From assembly GCF_021391395.1 (NCBI RefSeq), contig NZ_CP090059.1, positions 2,217,001 through 2,281,000 of the forward strand: DNA of 64,000 bases, given 5' to 3'. This stretch comes from Sphingomonas cannabina (GTDB taxonomy: Bacteria; Pseudomonadota; Alphaproteobacteria; Sphingomonadales; Sphingomonadaceae). Positions 29,023-39,471 of the stretch are shown piece after piece; position 1 is the first letter of the stretch; every line of letters starts with the position of its first letter. The translations under genes and the position numbers were made by a program. The notes beneath the pieces are model-generated. The model had not been told where the DNA came from. It did not search any database and worked only from the letters and a program-made list of their open reading frames with translations.

Positions 29023-30450
29023 TCAGGCCATGTGATCGGCGATCCGGGCCAGGCTCTCCTCGCGCCCGAGCAGCTCGAGCACGTCGAAGATCCCGGGCGA
29101 GGTGCGTCGACCGGTGAGCGCGGCGCGCAAGGGTTGCGCGACCGCGCCGAGCTTGATGCTCGCGGCCTCGGCGACCTCGCGGACCGCCGCTTCGAGCGCC
29201 TCCGTATTCCAACTCTCGACGGCGTCAAGTGCTGCATGGACCCGGGCGAGGACGGTGCGTGCCTCGCCTTCGAGCAGCGGTGCGGCGTCGGGCTCAATCC
29301 CTAGTGGGCGGGTGCGAAATAGAAAGGCGGCGCCGTCCGCCAATTCGAGGAGATTGGCCGCGCGCGGCTTCAATGCGGGCATGGCGCGGCGCAGCAATTC
29401 ACGATGCGAATCCGTGACTTCGAAGTCGAGACGTCCGGCAACCAGATCGGCTAGCCTGCTATCGTCTGCGGCGCGGATGTAATGACCGTTCAGGTTCTCG
29501 AGCTTCTTCAGATCGAACCGCGACGGTGATTTTCCGACGCCATCGAGGTCGAACCAAGCGACCGCCTGCTCCTTCGAGATGATCTCGTCGTCGCCATGGC
29601 CCCAGCCGAGGCGGAGCAGATAGTTGAACAGCGCCTCGGGCAGCACGCCGAGCTCGTCGCGATAGGCATCGACGCCGAGCGCGCCGTGGCGCTTCGACAG
29701 CTTGGCGCCGTCGCCGCCGTGGATCAGCGGGATGTGCGCATAGGTCGGCTCCGGCCAACCCATGGCGTGAATGATGGTGAGCTGGCGGAAGGCGTTGTTG
29801 AGGTGATCGTCGCCGCGGATGATGTGGGTCACGCCCATGTCGTGATCGTCGACCACCACCGCGAGCATATAGGTCGGCGTGCCGTCCGAACGGAGCAGGA
29901 TCATGTCGTCGAGCTCGGCGTTGGCGACCGCGACTCGGCCCTGCACCAGGTCCTCGATCACCGTCTCGCCCTCGCGCGGGGCCTTGATCCGCACTACGAA
30001 CGGGCGGTCGGGCGCGGTGGATGGGTCGGCATCGCGCCAGGGGGACTGGAGGCGGAACGGTCGGCGCTCGCGCTCGGCGGCGGCGCGCGCCTCGGCGAGC
30101 TCCTCCTGGGTCATGTAGCAGCGGTAGGCGGCGCCTTTCTCGACCAGCTCGTTCGCGATCTCGGCGTGACGCTCGACGCGAGTCGACTGGAACACCGGCT
30201 CGTCGTCCCAGTCGAGGCCGAGCCAGCTGAGACCGTCGAAGATGACGTCGATGGCTTCTTTGGTCGAACGCGCCTTATCGGTATCCTCGATGCGGAGCAG
30301 CGCCTTGCCGCCGTGATGGCGCGCATAGAGCCACGAGAACATGCCGGTGCGGGCATTGCCGATGTGGAGGAACCCCGTCGGCGACGGGGCGAAGCGGGTG
30401 ACGATTGCGGAACCGGACGCGCCCGCGCCCGAAGTCGATGTTGCGCCCAA
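29023..30450 (-). CDS. gltX: Glutamate--tRNA ligase
   Basis: This class-I synthetase charges tRNA-Glu. The HIGH motif is [19 protein letters not shown] and the KMSKS loop is [10 protein letters not shown]. The RGDDHLNN and [11 protein letters not shown] blocks are typical. No ATG fits upstream of [14 protein letters not shown] at 30450 lies 9 bases after a GGGAG ribosome site and gives 475 aa, the normal length. A GTG at 30510 would overlap comEC and add 20 unconserved residues. The gene is divergent from comEC by 28 bases and upstream of gltA. Confidence 0.93.
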   Translation of the reverse strand: MGATSTSGAGASGSAIVTRFAPSPTGFLHIGNARTGMFSWLYARHHGGKALLRIEDTDKARSTKEAIDVIFDGLSWLGLDWDDEPVFQSTRVERHAEIANELVEKGAAYRCYMTQEELAEARAAAERERRPFRLQSPWRDADPSTAPDRPFVVRIKAPREGETVIEDLVQGRVAVANAELDDMILLRSDGTPTYMLAVVVDDHDMGVTHIIRGDDHLNNAFRQLTIIHAMGWPEPTYAHIPLIHGGDGAKLSKRHGALGVDAYRDELGVLPEALFNYLLRLGWGHGDDEIISKEQAVAWFDLDGVGKSPSRFDLKKLENLNGHYIRAADDSRLADLVAGRLDFEVTDSHRELLRRAMPALKPRAANLLELADGAAFLFRTRPLGIEPDAAPLLEGEARTVLARVHAALDAVESWNTEALEAAVREVAEAASIKLGAVAQPLRAALTGRRTSPGIFDVLELLGREESLARIADHMA

Positions 30451-30478
30451 GCGCGCATGCTCCCAGACTGTGAATTCA

Positions 30479-32650
30479 ATGGCCAGCTCAGCCGCCGCGC
30501 CCCCTAGCACGCACCCTCCGCGGCGCCAAATCGTGTCCGATTGGCTGGGCGGGGCGGGTACGGCCGTCGAGCGCTGGCTGGAGGCGGAGCGTGATCAGCT
30601 TGTCCTGTGGCTGCCGGTGGCGGTGGGGGCGGGGATCGCCGCCTGGTTCGCGCTGCCTGATGCCGGACAGTGGACCGCGGTGGTGCTGGCCGGGCTCGGC
30701 ATTGCAGCGGCGGGGGTAGTGCTGCCGGTCGGCGCGCGTGCCGGACGAGCGCTGCTGGTCGGCGGGATCGCGGTTGCACTGGGGTGCGGCCTGGCGTGGT
30801 GGCGGGCGGAACGCGTTGCGGCGCCGGTACTGGCGCGGCCGGCGATTACGCGCTTCACCGCGCGTGTCGAGCGGGTCGAGCCGCTGCCGGCGCGTGAGCT
30901 GGTGCGGTTGCGGTTAGCGCCGGTCGATGCGGTCGGGCTGCCGACGCATGTGCGGGTGAACCTGGCCGAGGCCGATGTGCCGCAGGGCCTGACGCGGGGC
31001 GCAGTGATCCGGCTGCGCGCGCGGCTGATGCCGCCGCCGGGGCCGGCCGTGCCTGGGGCTTATGACTATACACGCGTTGCGTGGTTCGATCGCATCGGCG
31101 CGACCGGCCGCGGATTCGCGCCGGTGGAGGTCGTGAAGGCCGGTGACGTGCCGGGGACAGACCTGCGCGCGCGGCTGTCGGCGCATATCCGGAGTCGCAT
31201 CGAGGGGGCGGGCGGAGGCATCGCGGCGTCGCTCGCTACCGGCGATCAGGGCGGCATTCCCGAGGAGGATGCCGAGGCGATGCGCCGGTCCGGACTTGCC
31301 CATCTCCTGTCGGTGAGCGGGCTGCACATCACGGCGGTCGTCGGTGCGACGATGCTGCTGGTGCTGCGGCTCCTGGCGTTGAGTCCCTGGCTGGCGTTGC
31401 GTTTCCGCTTACCGTTGATCGCGGCCGGCGCGGGCGCGGTGGCGGCGATCGGCTATACGCTGCTCACCGGCGCGGAGGTGCCGACGATCCGAAGCTGCGT
31501 CGCGGCGCTGCTGGTGCTGGCGGCGCTCGCGATGGGGCGCGAGGCGGTGACGCTGCGGCTGGTGGCCGCCGGGGCGCTGGCGGTGATGCTGCTGTGGCCG
31601 GAGGCGGTGGCGGGCGCCAGCTTCCAGCTTTCGTTCGCAGCGGTGACCGCGATCGTCGCGCTGCATGAAGGCGGGCGGGTGCGCGGCTGGTTCGCCCCGC
31701 GCGAGGAGGCGCGGTGGCGCAGGATCGGGCGAGGATCCGCCTCGCTGCTGCTGACCGGCATCGTCGTCGAGCTGGCATTGATGCCGATCGGGCTGTTCCA
31801 CTTCCACAAGGCCGGCTTCTACGGCGCGCTCGCCAATATCGTGGCGATCCCGCTCACCACCTTCGTGGTCATGCCGCTCGAGGCGTTGGCGTTGCTGCTC
31901 GATCTCGGCGGTCTGGGGGCGCCGCTGTGGTGGCTGTGCGGGCGGGCGCTCGACCTGCTGCTGTGGATCGCCCGGACCACTGCCCATGCGCCGGGCGCGG
32001 TCGCGGCGCTGCCCGCCATGCCGCGGGGCGCCTTCGCGCTAATGGTGGCGGGCGGGCTGTGGATAATGTTGTGGAAAACCCGTTGGCGGTGGTGTGGATT
32101 GGCGCCACTCGTATTCGGAGCCGCTTGGGCGCTGGCGACGCCGGCACCGGACCTGATCGTCACCGGTGATGGGCGGCATCTTGCCATCCGCACGCAGGGC
32201 GGCGGGCTGGCGCTGCTGCGCGAGCGCGCGGGGGACTATGTCCGCGACGTGTTGAGCGAAGGCGGAGGCGTCGACGGCGAGTTGCCGGTGCTCGACGATG
32301 TCGCGGGTACGCGCTGCAATATCGACCTGTGCCTGACGGAGCTGGAACGGGGCGGGCGGCGGTGGCGGGTGCTGGCGACCCGGTCGGCGTATCTCGTCGA
32401 TCCACGGCCGCTGATCGCCGCCTGCCGGACGGTGGACGTCGTCGTCAGCGATCGCCGGTTGCCGCAGGGCTGTACGCCACGCTGGCTGAAGCTCGACCGC
32501 AGCTTCCTGGCGCGGTCGGGCGGGGTGACGCTGACCTTCGATCCGCCCAGGGTGAGGACGGTCGCCGCATCCGCCGGCCGCCATCCCTGGATCCGACCCG
32601 CCACCGTCCTGCCGCCTCGCGATCGGCAGGCCTCGGGTGCGGGTCAGTAG
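30479..32650 (+). CDS. ComEC/Rec2-family competence protein
   Basis: This 723-aa polytopic membrane protein corresponds to the DNA-uptake channel ComEC. The N-terminal DUF4131 region is visible ([20 protein letters not shown]). The Competence domain carries the signature [13 protein letters not shown] and further helices ([38 protein letters not shown]). A C-terminal soluble part follows ([20 protein letters not shown]) but is too short to be the full metallo-hydrolase domain seen in Gram-positive ComEC. Its last 7 bases overlap the end of lexA, which runs the other way. Whether the host is naturally competent is unknown. Confidence 0.9.
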   Translation: MASSAAAPPSTHPPRRQIVSDWLGGAGTAVERWLEAERDQLVLWLPVAVGAGIAAWFALPDAGQWTAVVLAGLGIAAAGVVLPVGARAGRALLVGGIAVALGCGLAWWRAERVAAPVLARPAITRFTARVERVEPLPARELVRLRLAPVDAVGLPTHVRVNLAEADVPQGLTRGAVIRLRARLMPPPGPAVPGAYDYTRVAWFDRIGATGRGFAPVEVVKAGDVPGTDLRARLSAHIRSRIEGAGGGIAASLATGDQGGIPEEDAEAMRRSGLAHLLSVSGLHITAVVGATMLLVLRLLALSPWLALRFRLPLIAAGAGAVAAIGYTLLTGAEVPTIRSCVAALLVLAALAMGREAVTLRLVAAGALAVMLLWPEAVAGASFQLSFAAVTAIVALHEGGRVRGWFAPREEARWRRIGRGSASLLLTGIVVELALMPIGLFHFHKAGFYGALANIVAIPLTTFVVMPLEALALLLDLGGLGAPLWWLCGRALDLLLWIARTTAHAPGAVAALPAMPRGAFALMVAGGLWIMLWKTRWRWCGLAPLVFGAAWALATPAPDLIVTGDGRHLAIRTQGGGLALLRERAGDYVRDVLSEGGGVDGELPVLDDVAGTRCNIDLCLTELERGGRRWRVLATRSAYLVDPRPLIAACRTVDVVVSDRRLPQGCTPRWLKLDRSFLARSGGVTLTFDPPRVRTVAASAGRHPWIRPATVLPPRDRQASGAGQ

Positions 32651-33309
32651 CGGCGGAGCAGGCCGGCGAGCTTGCCCTGCACGCGTACCTGGTCCGCGGC
32701 GTAGCGCTGCGGATCATAGGCGCGGTTGGCGGGATCGAGCCGGACCATCGCGCCTTCACGGTAGAAGGTCTTGAGCGTCGCCTCATTGTCGTCGATCAGC
32801 GCGACGATGATGTCGCCGTCGCGGGCGACGTCGGTGCGGCGGATCAGCGCATAGTCGCCGTCGAGAATACCCTTCTCGACCATCGAGTCGCCGGCGACCT
32901 CCAATGCATAATGCTCGCCTGCGCCGAGCAGCGCGGCGGGGACCGGCAGCATCGTCGCACCCTCCAGCGCCTCGATCGGCACGCCGGCGGCGATGCGGCC
33001 GTGCAGCGGGATCTCGATCACGTCGTTCGCCGGCTGCGGCAGGCGCGAAGGCGCCGTGGGCTGGACGGTTTTGGCCGCCTTCTTCGCTTCGGGGCGCTCG
33101 GGCATCTTGATGACCTCGAGCGCGCGGGCGCGGTTGGGCAGGCGGCGGAGGAAGCCGCGCTCCTCCAATGCGCTGATCAGGCGGTGGACGCCCGACTTGG
33201 ACTTGAGGTCGAGCGCCTCCTTCATCTCCTCGAACGAGGGCGACACGCCCGTTTCCGCCAGGCGATCGGCGATGAAGCAGATGAGCTCGTGCTGCTTGCG
33301 CGTGAGCAT
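32644..33309 (-). CDS. lexA: LexA repressor
   Basis: This 221-aa SOS repressor has the N-terminal winged helix ([20 protein letters not shown]) and the C-terminal self-cleaving peptidase. The scissile Ala108-Gly109 lies in IAAGVP, the catalytic Ser142 in GDSM, and Lys180 in EATLKTF. The linker is longer than in E. coli LexA. A GTTC-N7-GTTC LexA box lies 17 bases before the ATG, so it represses itself. The gene ends 7 bases inside comEC, a convergent overlap. Confidence 0.96.
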   Translation of the reverse strand: MLTRKQHELICFIADRLAETGVSPSFEEMKEALDLKSKSGVHRLISALEERGFLRRLPNRARALEVIKMPERPEAKKAAKTVQPTAPSRLPQPANDVIEIPLHGRIAAGVPIEALEGATMLPVPAALLGAGEHYALEVAGDSMVEKGILDGDYALIRRTDVARDGDIIVALIDDNEATLKTFYREGAMVRLDPANRAYDPQRYAADQVRVQGKLAGLLRRY

Positions 33310-33325
33310 TCGGTCCCTCCGTCCA

Positions 33326-33340
33326 GAACAGACACGGAAC
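33326..33340 (-). promoter_or_regulatory. LexA (SOS) box of lexA
   Basis: GTTCCGTGTCTGTTC is an exact match to the alphaproteobacterial LexA consensus GTTC-N7-GTTC and lies just upstream of lexA. A further GGAAC/GTTCC pair overlaps it on the distal side. This indicates classic SOS autoregulation. Confidence 0.85.
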
Positions 33341-33364
33341 GTTTATGGATTGTTCCCCGTCCTG

Positions 33365-34549
33365 TCAAGCGAGGTCGAGGATTTCCACCGAGTCGCCTTC
33401 GACCGCTGCCGGCGCATGGGGCGGGCGGACGATCAGGCAGGTCGCGCGGGCGAGGGTGCGGAGCATCGAGCTGTCCTGGATGCTCGACGCATGGGCGCGG
33501 CCGCCGCGCAGCTCGGCGCGGAGATAGTCGGCGCGGGAATCGTTGGCGGGGAGCGGCTCGCCGAGCGGGACCGTGCGGGTGCGCGGCAAGGGATCGGCGG
33601 CGCCGGACAGGGCGGCGACCAGCGGCTTCAGGAACAGCGTGGCGGTGACGAAGGCGGAGACGGGATTGCCCGGTAGGCCGAGCACCACCGCATCCTTCAA
33701 TCGCCCGGCCATCATCGGCCGGCCGGGACGCACCGCGACCTTCCAGAAGTCGATATCGGCGCCGGCGGCCTCCAGCGCGGGGCGGACGAGGTCGTGGTCG
33801 CCGACCGATGCGCCGCCGGTGGTGACGAGGACGTCGGCGTCGACCGCGGCGAAGGCAGCCGTAAGCACGTCCAGGCGATCGGGGAGGATGCCGAGCGGGA
33901 CGACCGCTACCGGCAGATCGGCGAGCATCGTCGCCAGCATCAGCGCGTTGACTTCGTAGACCTGGCCGTCGCGAAGCGGTGCGCCGTGCGGCACCAGCTC
34001 GTCGCCGGTGGCGGCGATCGCGACGCGGACCGTGCGGCGGACGGCCAGCTCGGCATGGCCGCCCAGCCCCGCCAGCGCGGCGCGGGCGGGCGTGATGCGT
34101 TCGCCATTCGCAATGAGGACATCGCCCTCGGTGAAATCCAGCCCGCGTCGCCGGACGCTGCTGCCGGGGCGCGGCGGGCCCTCCCCGATGAGGTGGATCG
34201 TGCCGGCGCGGTCCTCTGCTTCCTCCTGCACGAGCACGGCGTCGGCGCCTGCGGGCATGACCGCGCCGGTGAAGATGCGCACCGTCTCGCCCGCGTCGAT
34301 GCTGCCGGCATGGGGGTGGCCGGCGCCGCTCTCGCCGATTAGCCGGAATGGACCGGGGAGGTCGGCGAAGCGGATGGCGTAGCCGTCCATCGCGGAGAGA
34401 TCGGCCGCAGGTTGGGTGCGGCGGGCGCGGACGTTCTCGGCCGCCCAGCGGCCGGCGGCAGCATGGAGCGATACGCGTTCGCTCGCGACCGGCGATGCGA
34501 GGGCCAGCAGCCGCGCCTGCGCCTCGGCGACGGGGAGGAGGGGAATCAT
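33365..34549 (-). CDS. moeA: Molybdopterin molybdotransferase
   Basis: This 394-aa enzyme inserts molybdate into adenylylated molybdopterin. The N-terminal DLSAMDGYAIRF and IFTGAVMPAGADAVLVQEE motifs, the MoaB/Mog-like core (IAATGDELVPHG; TTGGASVGDHDLVRPALE; VAVRPGRPMMAGRL; LPGNPVSAFVT) and the C-terminal beta domain are all present. It lies 55 bases upstream of lexA on the same strand. moaA is the only other cofactor gene found in the window. The 0.9-kb stretch upstream is non-coding. Confidence 0.95.
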   Translation of the reverse strand: MIPLLPVAEAQARLLALASPVASERVSLHAAAGRWAAENVRARRTQPAADLSAMDGYAIRFADLPGPFRLIGESGAGHPHAGSIDAGETVRIFTGAVMPAGADAVLVQEEAEDRAGTIHLIGEGPPRPGSSVRRRGLDFTEGDVLIANGERITPARAALAGLGGHAELAVRRTVRVAIAATGDELVPHGAPLRDGQVYEVNALMLATMLADLPVAVVPLGILPDRLDVLTAAFAAVDADVLVTTGGASVGDHDLVRPALEAAGADIDFWKVAVRPGRPMMAGRLKDAVVLGLPGNPVSAFVTATLFLKPLVAALSGAADPLPRTRTVPLGEPLPANDSRADYLRAELRGGRAHASSIQDSSMLRTLARATCLIVRPPHAPAAVEGDSVEILDLA

Positions 34550-34610
34550 CGGCCGATCCGTGGCAGGGGTTGGGACCGATCGACATCCAGATGCGTCGTG
34601 CGACCAGCTC

Positions 34611-34647
34611 CAAAGTGAAGGGAGACGCGCTTCATTCTTTCACTTTG
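34611..34647. promoter_or_regulatory. Spaced inverted repeat upstream of moeA
   Basis: CAAAGTGAA and TTCACTTTG are perfect 9-base reverse complements separated by 19 bases, 62 bases before the moeA start. This AT-richer patch stands out in the GC-rich context and could be an operator or an RNA hairpin. No regulator is suggested by the sequence. Confidence 0.35.
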
Positions 34648-34918
34648 CTCCACTTAATTCCGCAGCTGCGTCGCGGTAGCCGGGCGGGACACAAGCAAAG
34701 CAAATCCTATTAGGAAAGCGATTTGTCGGCCTGGTATGGCATCCATTCTGTTGACAACGGACGAGCCATTCGAGTCGGTGGCCGACTGGCAGGCGGCTGG
34801 CCGCACGGCTTTGGGAGGGCGCCGGAAACCCGCGGAAATCCGTCGAAGGTCACGAAAGTCATAGGTAGAACGGCCCCCCCGTCCGGACGAGGCTTTCCGG
34901 TGCCGGGGCCGCCGAAAA

Positions 34919-35159
34919 GTTGACCAAATTGACTCAGGTCACGTGTTTGCGCGCCGTCGCCCCGGACACGGCGCGGAGGCGACGGCATCGCGACAGCGAC
35001 GCATCGGGGACGCGACATCAGGGTGACACCGAGGAACACCAAGGCGACGCTAACGCGACACCGACGCGACATGGGCGAGATCTACATAATCAAAGAACGG
35101 CCCGGCGCTCGCGCGGCTCGGAGCGGGCGAGCCAAGCAGGCGAAATCCTACATTGCAAG
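34919..35159. repeat. Dispersed repeat element, copy 2 (degenerate tandem middle)
   Basis: The head (GTTGACCAAATTGACTCAGG), a middle of decayed GCGAC-type units (GCGACAGCGAC, GCATCGGGGAC, GCTAACGCGAC, ACCGACGCGAC) and the tail match copy 1 at 12322-12676. The last 30 bases (35130-35159) are identical to 12647-12676. The shorter length (241 against 355 bases) comes from the repeat middle. Confidence 0.72.
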
Positions 35160-35448
35160 GGCGGGCGCCTCAGGGGCTGTCGACCTTCACCCCTCCCCTC
35201 CAGGGGAGGAGTGCATGAGCTGCCGGCGGATTGCTGAACGTCAACACACCCTAGGTTGCAAGTGGTGATGACGAGCGGGAGCCTATCCGATTCGGTTGGC
35301 GACGCAGCCATGTCGATCGGCATCCTCCCTTCCGCCAGCCTCGGCTGCCATCCCCCCTGGCAGGGGAGGATCGAAGCCGAGCCACCATCGGCGCACCGAC
35401 CGCACGAACGCTGTGGCCTTTCGCCATCGTCCCGCTAGGGTCCGCCGC

Positions 35449-36831
35449 ATGACTGCCCTGCTCCAGCCCGATCGCGGCCAGGCCGCGCGTTCCATCATCG
35501 TCGTCCATCCCGACAATTGGGCCGAATGGCTTGCCGCCCAGCCGCCGCGGGTTCGCGCTACCGTTGCCGCGCATCGGCTCACCGGCAAGGCCGGCAATCG
35601 CGCGGTCCTGCCCGGCGAAGGCGCGGAGGACTGGTCGATGCTGCTGGTCTGCGACGAGGCGCCGGGCTCGCCCTGGCGCATCGCCTCGCTCGGCGAGCAG
35701 CTTCCCGAAGGCACCTATCGGCTGGCCGAAGGCGAGGTCGGGGCGGCCGGGCTCGGCTGGGTGCTCGCGCAGCATCGGTTCGATCGCTACCGCAAGGAGG
35801 AGAATGGCGTCGGGCCCCGTATCCTGCTGACCGGCGATCCGGCGGCGATCGAGGAAACCGAGCGGCTCGCCGCCGCCACCGCGCGGGTGCGCGACCTCGT
35901 CAACACCGCGGCCGCCGATCTGGGGCCCGAGGAGCTGGAGGCGGAGGCCGCCGCGCTCGCCAAGACGCATGGGGCGACCCTCACCGTCACGCGGGGACGC
36001 GAGCTGGAGGCCGGCTATCCTATGGTCCACGCGGTCGGCCAGGCCGCCGCCAAGGGGCGCGAGCCGCGGCTGATCGAGATCGAATGGGGCCGGCCCGATC
36101 ACCCGCGCGTGGCGCTGGTCGGCAAGGGCGTGGTGTTCGATTCGGGCGGGCTCGACATCAAGCCGTCGGCGGGGATGCGGCTGATGAAGAAGGATATGGG
36201 CGGCGCGGCACATGTCCTCGCGCTCGCCGAGCTGGTGATGCAGGCGCATCTGCCGGTGCGGCTGCATCTGTTGGTCCCGGCGGTGGAGAATGCGGTGTCG
36301 GGGGCGAGCTTTCGTCCGGGCGACGTGCTGAGGTCCCGCAAGGGACTGACGGTCGAGAACACCAATACCGATGCCGAGGGGCGGCTGATCCTGGCCGATG
36401 CGCTCGCCAGGGCGGTCGAAGCCGAGCCGGAGCTGATCCTCGATTATGCCACGCTGACCGGTGCGGCCCGCGTCGCGCTCGGGCCCGACCTGCCGCCGCT
36501 GTTCGCCAACGACGACACGCTGGCCGAGGAACTGCTCGCCGCCGGGCGCGACGAAGGCGACCCCTTGTGGCGGCTGCCGCTGTGGGACGGGTATGACGAG
36601 ATGCTGAAGTCCGACATCGCCGACTTGGTCAACGCGCCCGACGGCGGCTTCGCGGGGGCGGTGACGGCGGCGCTGTTCCTGCGGCGCTTCGTGCCGAAGG
36701 AGATCGCCTGGGCGCATATGGACGTGTTCGCCTGGCGGCCGGCGGCCAAGGCGGGTCGGCCGAAAGGGGGCGATGCGTTCGGCCTCAGGGCGGCGTGGAA
36801 GGTGCTGAAGACGCGCTATCCGCGGGGTTGA
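35449..36831 (+). CDS. M17 leucyl aminopeptidase-family protein
   Basis: This 460-aa cytosolic zinc aminopeptidase has the signature NTDAEGRL and the metal-binding segments LVGKGVVFDSGGLDIKPS and MKKDMGGAAHVL. The C-terminal catalytic domain is complete. The N-terminal domain is of the shorter type (IIVVHPDNWAEWLAAQ), as in PepA-related proteins of alphaproteobacteria. The ATG at 35449 is chosen because upstream in-frame codons fall in the repeat-rich gap. It removes N-terminal residues in peptide turnover. It precedes the enoyl-CoA hydratase gene by 81 bases. Confidence 0.93.
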   Translation: MTALLQPDRGQAARSIIVVHPDNWAEWLAAQPPRVRATVAAHRLTGKAGNRAVLPGEGAEDWSMLLVCDEAPGSPWRIASLGEQLPEGTYRLAEGEVGAAGLGWVLAQHRFDRYRKEENGVGPRILLTGDPAAIEETERLAAATARVRDLVNTAAADLGPEELEAEAAALAKTHGATLTVTRGRELEAGYPMVHAVGQAAAKGREPRLIEIEWGRPDHPRVALVGKGVVFDSGGLDIKPSAGMRLMKKDMGGAAHVLALAELVMQAHLPVRLHLLVPAVENAVSGASFRPGDVLRSRKGLTVENTNTDAEGRLILADALARAVEAEPELILDYATLTGAARVALGPDLPPLFANDDTLAEELLAAGRDEGDPLWRLPLWDGYDEMLKSDIADLVNAPDGGFAGAVTAALFLRRFVPKEIAWAHMDVFAWRPAAKAGRPKGGDAFGLRAAWKVLKTRYPRG

Positions 36832-36912
36832 CGCTACGGCGCTCGTGCCGGTTCCGATGCGACGATGCCGAGGTCTTTGCAGTCCCGGCTATTTGTCGCA
36901 TGACGAGCCCCG

Positions 36913-37695
36913 ATGACCTACCAGCATATCCTGAGCGAGCGGCGCGGCGACGTGCTCGCCATCACGCTGAACCGGCCGGAACGGCTCAACGCGGCGCCGC
37001 CGGCGATGTTCGACGAGATCGGCGCGGCGCTCGAACGGCTCGACGGTGCGCGGGCGGTGCTGATCGGCGGGGCGGGGCGTGCGTTCTGCTCGGGCGCGGA
37101 TGTCGCTGGTGGTGCGCTCAGCGCGGGTGATCCGGCGGAGGCGACCTATCGTGCGCTGACCGAGCATTACAATCCGGCGCTGCAGGCGATTGCGGATCTC
37201 GGCGTGCCGGTGGTCAGCGCGGTGCGGGGGCCGGCTGCGGGCATCGGGTGCAGTCTAGCGCTGGCGGCGGATTTCTGTGTTGCGGGTGAGAGTGGTTACT
37301 TCCTCCAGGCGTTCGTCAACATCGGGCTGGTGCCCGACGGCGGCGCAAGCTGGATGCTGGCCCGGCTGGTCGGGCGCGCGCGGGCGGCGGAGATGATGAT
37401 GCTGGGCGAGCGGGTGCCTGCTGCGAAGGCGTTCGAATGGGGGATGATCCACAAGGTGGTCGCGGACGAGACGTTGGAGGCGGAGGCGCTTGCCCTTGCC
37501 GAGCGGCTTGCCGCGGGGCCGACCGTGGCGCTGGGGCTGATGCGGCGGGGGCTCGCCCATGCGCTGGACTCCACCTACGCCGAGGCGATGCAGCGCGAGG
37601 CCGAGAACCAGCGTGCCGCGCGCCGCTCGGCGGATTCGATGGAAGGGGGCATGGCTTTTCTTGAGAAGCGCAAACCCGCCTTTCGCGGCGCCTGA
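36913..37695 (+). CDS. Enoyl-CoA hydratase/isomerase family protein
   Basis: This 260-aa crotonase-fold protein has the oxyanion-hole segments [10 protein letters not shown] and [18 protein letters not shown] and the later block [20 protein letters not shown]. The presence of D at LVPDGG with the surrounding pattern resembles PaaG-type isomerases more than classic hydratases. The acyl substrate is not determinable. It is followed after 22 bases by trxB on the same strand, without functional reason. The C-terminal helix ends with [14 protein letters not shown], typical for trimer contacts. Confidence 0.9.
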   Translation: MTYQHILSERRGDVLAITLNRPERLNAAPPAMFDEIGAALERLDGARAVLIGGAGRAFCSGADVAGGALSAGDPAEATYRALTEHYNPALQAIADLGVPVVSAVRGPAAGIGCSLALAADFCVAGESGYFLQAFVNIGLVPDGGASWMLARLVGRARAAEMMMLGERVPAAKAFEWGMIHKVVADETLEAEALALAERLAAGPTVALGLMRRGLAHALDSTYAEAMQREAENQRAARRSADSMEGGMAFLEKRKPAFRGA

Positions 37696-37717
37696 AAATC
37701 TCTACATCCTGCTTCCC

Positions 37718-38683
37718 ATGGCGACTCATTCCACCAAGATGCTCATCCTCGGCTCGGGCCCTGCGGGGCTCAGCGCCGCGATCTACGGCGCGCGCGCGGG
37801 GCTGGAGCCGATCGTGGTCCAGGGCATCCAGCCCGGCGGCCAGCTCACCACCACCACCGACGTCGAGAATTATCCCGGCTTCCGCGAGGTCATCCAGGGG
37901 CCCTGGCTGATGCAGGAGATGCAGGCGCAGGCCGAGCATGTCGGCACGCGGATGATGTGGGACACGATCGTCGAGGTCGACCTGTCGCGGCGGCCGTTCC
38001 GGCTCGTCGGCGACGGCGGTGACGTCTACCTGGGCGACGTGCTGGTGATCGCGACCGGTGCGCAGGCGAAGTGGCTCGGGCTCGATTCCGAGGAATCGCT
38101 TAAAGGAAAAGGCGTAAGTGCCTGTGCGACCTGCGATGGCTTCTTCTATCGCGGCAAGAAAGTGGCGGTGATCGGCGGCGGCAACACCGCGGTCGAGGAG
38201 GCGCTGTACCTCACCAACCATTCGCCCGACGTGACGCTGATCCACCGCCGTGATTCATTGCGCGCGGAGAAGATCCTGCAGCAGCGGCTGTTCGCCAACG
38301 ACCGCATCAAGGTGGTGTGGAACAAGGAGGTCGCGCGTTTCCTGGGTGCCGGCGAACCGGAGGGGCTAGTCGCGCTGGAGCTGCGCGATACCGTCACCGG
38401 CGAGCTGTCGCGGCTCGACGTCGAGGGCGGCTTCGTCGCGATCGGGCATCATCCGGCGACCGAGCTGTTCCGCGGGCATCTCGAGCTCGACGAGGATCAT
38501 TACATCAAGGTCGAACCCGGCTCGACGCGGACCAGCGTGCCGGGCGTGTTCGCCTGCGGCGACGTGATGGACAAGGTCTATCGCCAGGCGGTCACCGCCG
38601 CCGGCACCGGGTGCATGGCCGCGCTCGACGCCGAGCGCTTCCTGGCCGAGGCCGAGTTCGAGGTCGCTCAGGCCGCCGAATAG
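37718..38683 (+). CDS. trxB: Thioredoxin-disulfide reductase
   Basis: This 321-aa NADPH-dependent flavoenzyme reduces thioredoxin. The FAD motif [17 protein letters not shown] is at 12-28, [15 protein letters not shown] follows, and the redox-active CATC is at 136-139. The NADPH motif [13 protein letters not shown] and the closing [15 protein letters not shown] are intact. The ATG at 37718 is chosen. Its last 16 bases overlap the convergent hydrolase-1 gene of the exosortase locus. Confidence 0.96.
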   Translation: MATHSTKMLILGSGPAGLSAAIYGARAGLEPIVVQGIQPGGQLTTTTDVENYPGFREVIQGPWLMQEMQAQAEHVGTRMMWDTIVEVDLSRRPFRLVGDGGDVYLGDVLVIATGAQAKWLGLDSEESLKGKGVSACATCDGFFYRGKKVAVIGGGNTAVEEALYLTNHSPDVTLIHRRDSLRAEKILQQRLFANDRIKVVWNKEVARFLGAGEPEGLVALELRDTVTGELSRLDVEGGFVAIGHHPATELFRGHLELDEDHYIKVEPGSTRTSVPGVFACGDVMDKVYRQAVTAAGTGCMAALDAERFLAEAEFEVAQAAE

Positions 38684-39471
38684 GCGCGCACCGCCGCCAG
38701 CACGCGATCGTACAGCCACGCCTTGTCGGCGGGGGAGGCGAAGCTGTGGCTGGCGGAATCGAGCGACTCGATCGTCACCGGCGGGGGTGAGGGGAGCCGG
38801 CGCCAGGCGTCGCGGAAGGCGATGGCGGTATTGTCGCGCTCGGCGAGCAGGATGGTCGTGGCGCAGCCGGCGAGGCCGGACGCGATGCGCGCGGTGAGGT
38901 CGTCCGATTCCTTTGATGGAGAAGCGGCAATCCTTCGCAACCCCTTGGTAAGCCTGCCGAGATCGACTCCGCCGCGTATCAGCCGCAGCCATTCGCGCGG
39001 ATCGCGGAGCTTCTCGGCATAGCGCGCGCGGATCGCCGCGGCAGCGGGGAGGGCATCCGCCGCGCCGCCGGTCCAGGGATTGGCGAGGATCAACGAGTCG
39101 ATGCCGGCGACGGTGTGGAACAGCGCGAGCGCTGTCGCCGCGTCGCAATTGCCGAAGCCGATGAGGCGCGTGATGCCCGTTTCCGCGATGAAGGTCGCGG
39201 CGGCGGCGGCGATGTCGGGCGCCGAGCTTTCATAGCCGGCATTAAGGCCGCTCGAATCGCCGATCCCGCGGCGATCGAAGCGGAACACAGGGATGCCCTC
39301 GGCCGCGACCGCTCCGGCGAGCTCGGCCATGCCCCGATGGGCGCCGATGCGGATCTCATTGCCGCCGGAGACGATCAGCAGCCCGGTTCTGCCTGGCGCC
39401 TCGTCGAGCGTGCCGATCAGCGTCTCGCCCGCGCAGGGGAAGGAGATCAGCCTTCGCAATTTCGCACCCAA
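38668..39471 (-). CDS. Exosortase A system-associated hydrolase 1
   Basis: This 267-aa alpha/beta-hydrolase fold protein is of the type found next to exosortase A loci. Blocks [20 protein letters not shown] and [14 protein letters not shown] are characteristic. The nucleophile elbow reads GFGNCDAAT, so Cys109 takes the usual serine position. The role is unknown, but the consistent pairing with an acyl carrier protein and an acyl-CoA ligase suggests acyl-group handling during polymer synthesis. It overlaps hydrolase 2 by 25 bases and is the last gene of the ACP-hydrolase 2-hydrolase 1 operon. Confidence 0.85.
   Translation of the reverse strand: MGAKLRRLISFPCAGETLIGTLDEAPGRTGLLIVSGGNEIRIGAHRGMAELAGAVAAEGIPVFRFDRRGIGDSSGLNAGYESSAPDIAAAAATFIAETGITRLIGFGNCDAATALALFHTVAGIDSLILANPWTGGAADALPAAAAIRARYAEKLRDPREWLRLIRGGVDLGRLTKGLRRIAASPSKESDDLTARIASGLAGCATTILLAERDNTAIAFRDAWRRLPSPPPVTIESLDSASHSFASPADKAWLYDRVLAAVRAYSAA

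Larger units (their letters stand above)
34550..35448. other. 899-bp intergenic region between moeA and the M17 aminopeptidase
   Basis: No convincing gene is seen. The region holds a 9-bp spaced inverted repeat (34611-34647), copy 2 of the dispersed element (34919-35159), and weak palindromic pieces of the GC-rich repeat type at 35190-35210 (CCTCCCCT-CC-AGGGGAGG) and 35352-35372. Short open frames here are low-complexity products of the repeats. Promoters for the flanking divergent genes must lie at its ends. Confidence 0.7.

Noticed and set aside
30451..30510. GTG start for gltX at 30510.
   Set aside because: It would overlap the start of comEC and add 20 unconserved residues. The TTG at 30450 has a better ribosome site.
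34710..35072. A 120-codon minus-strand frame in the moeA-aminopeptidase gap.
   Set aside because: It runs across the dispersed element head and its decayed tandem units, has no ribosome site or motif, and is Pro/Arg-rich like other chance frames here.
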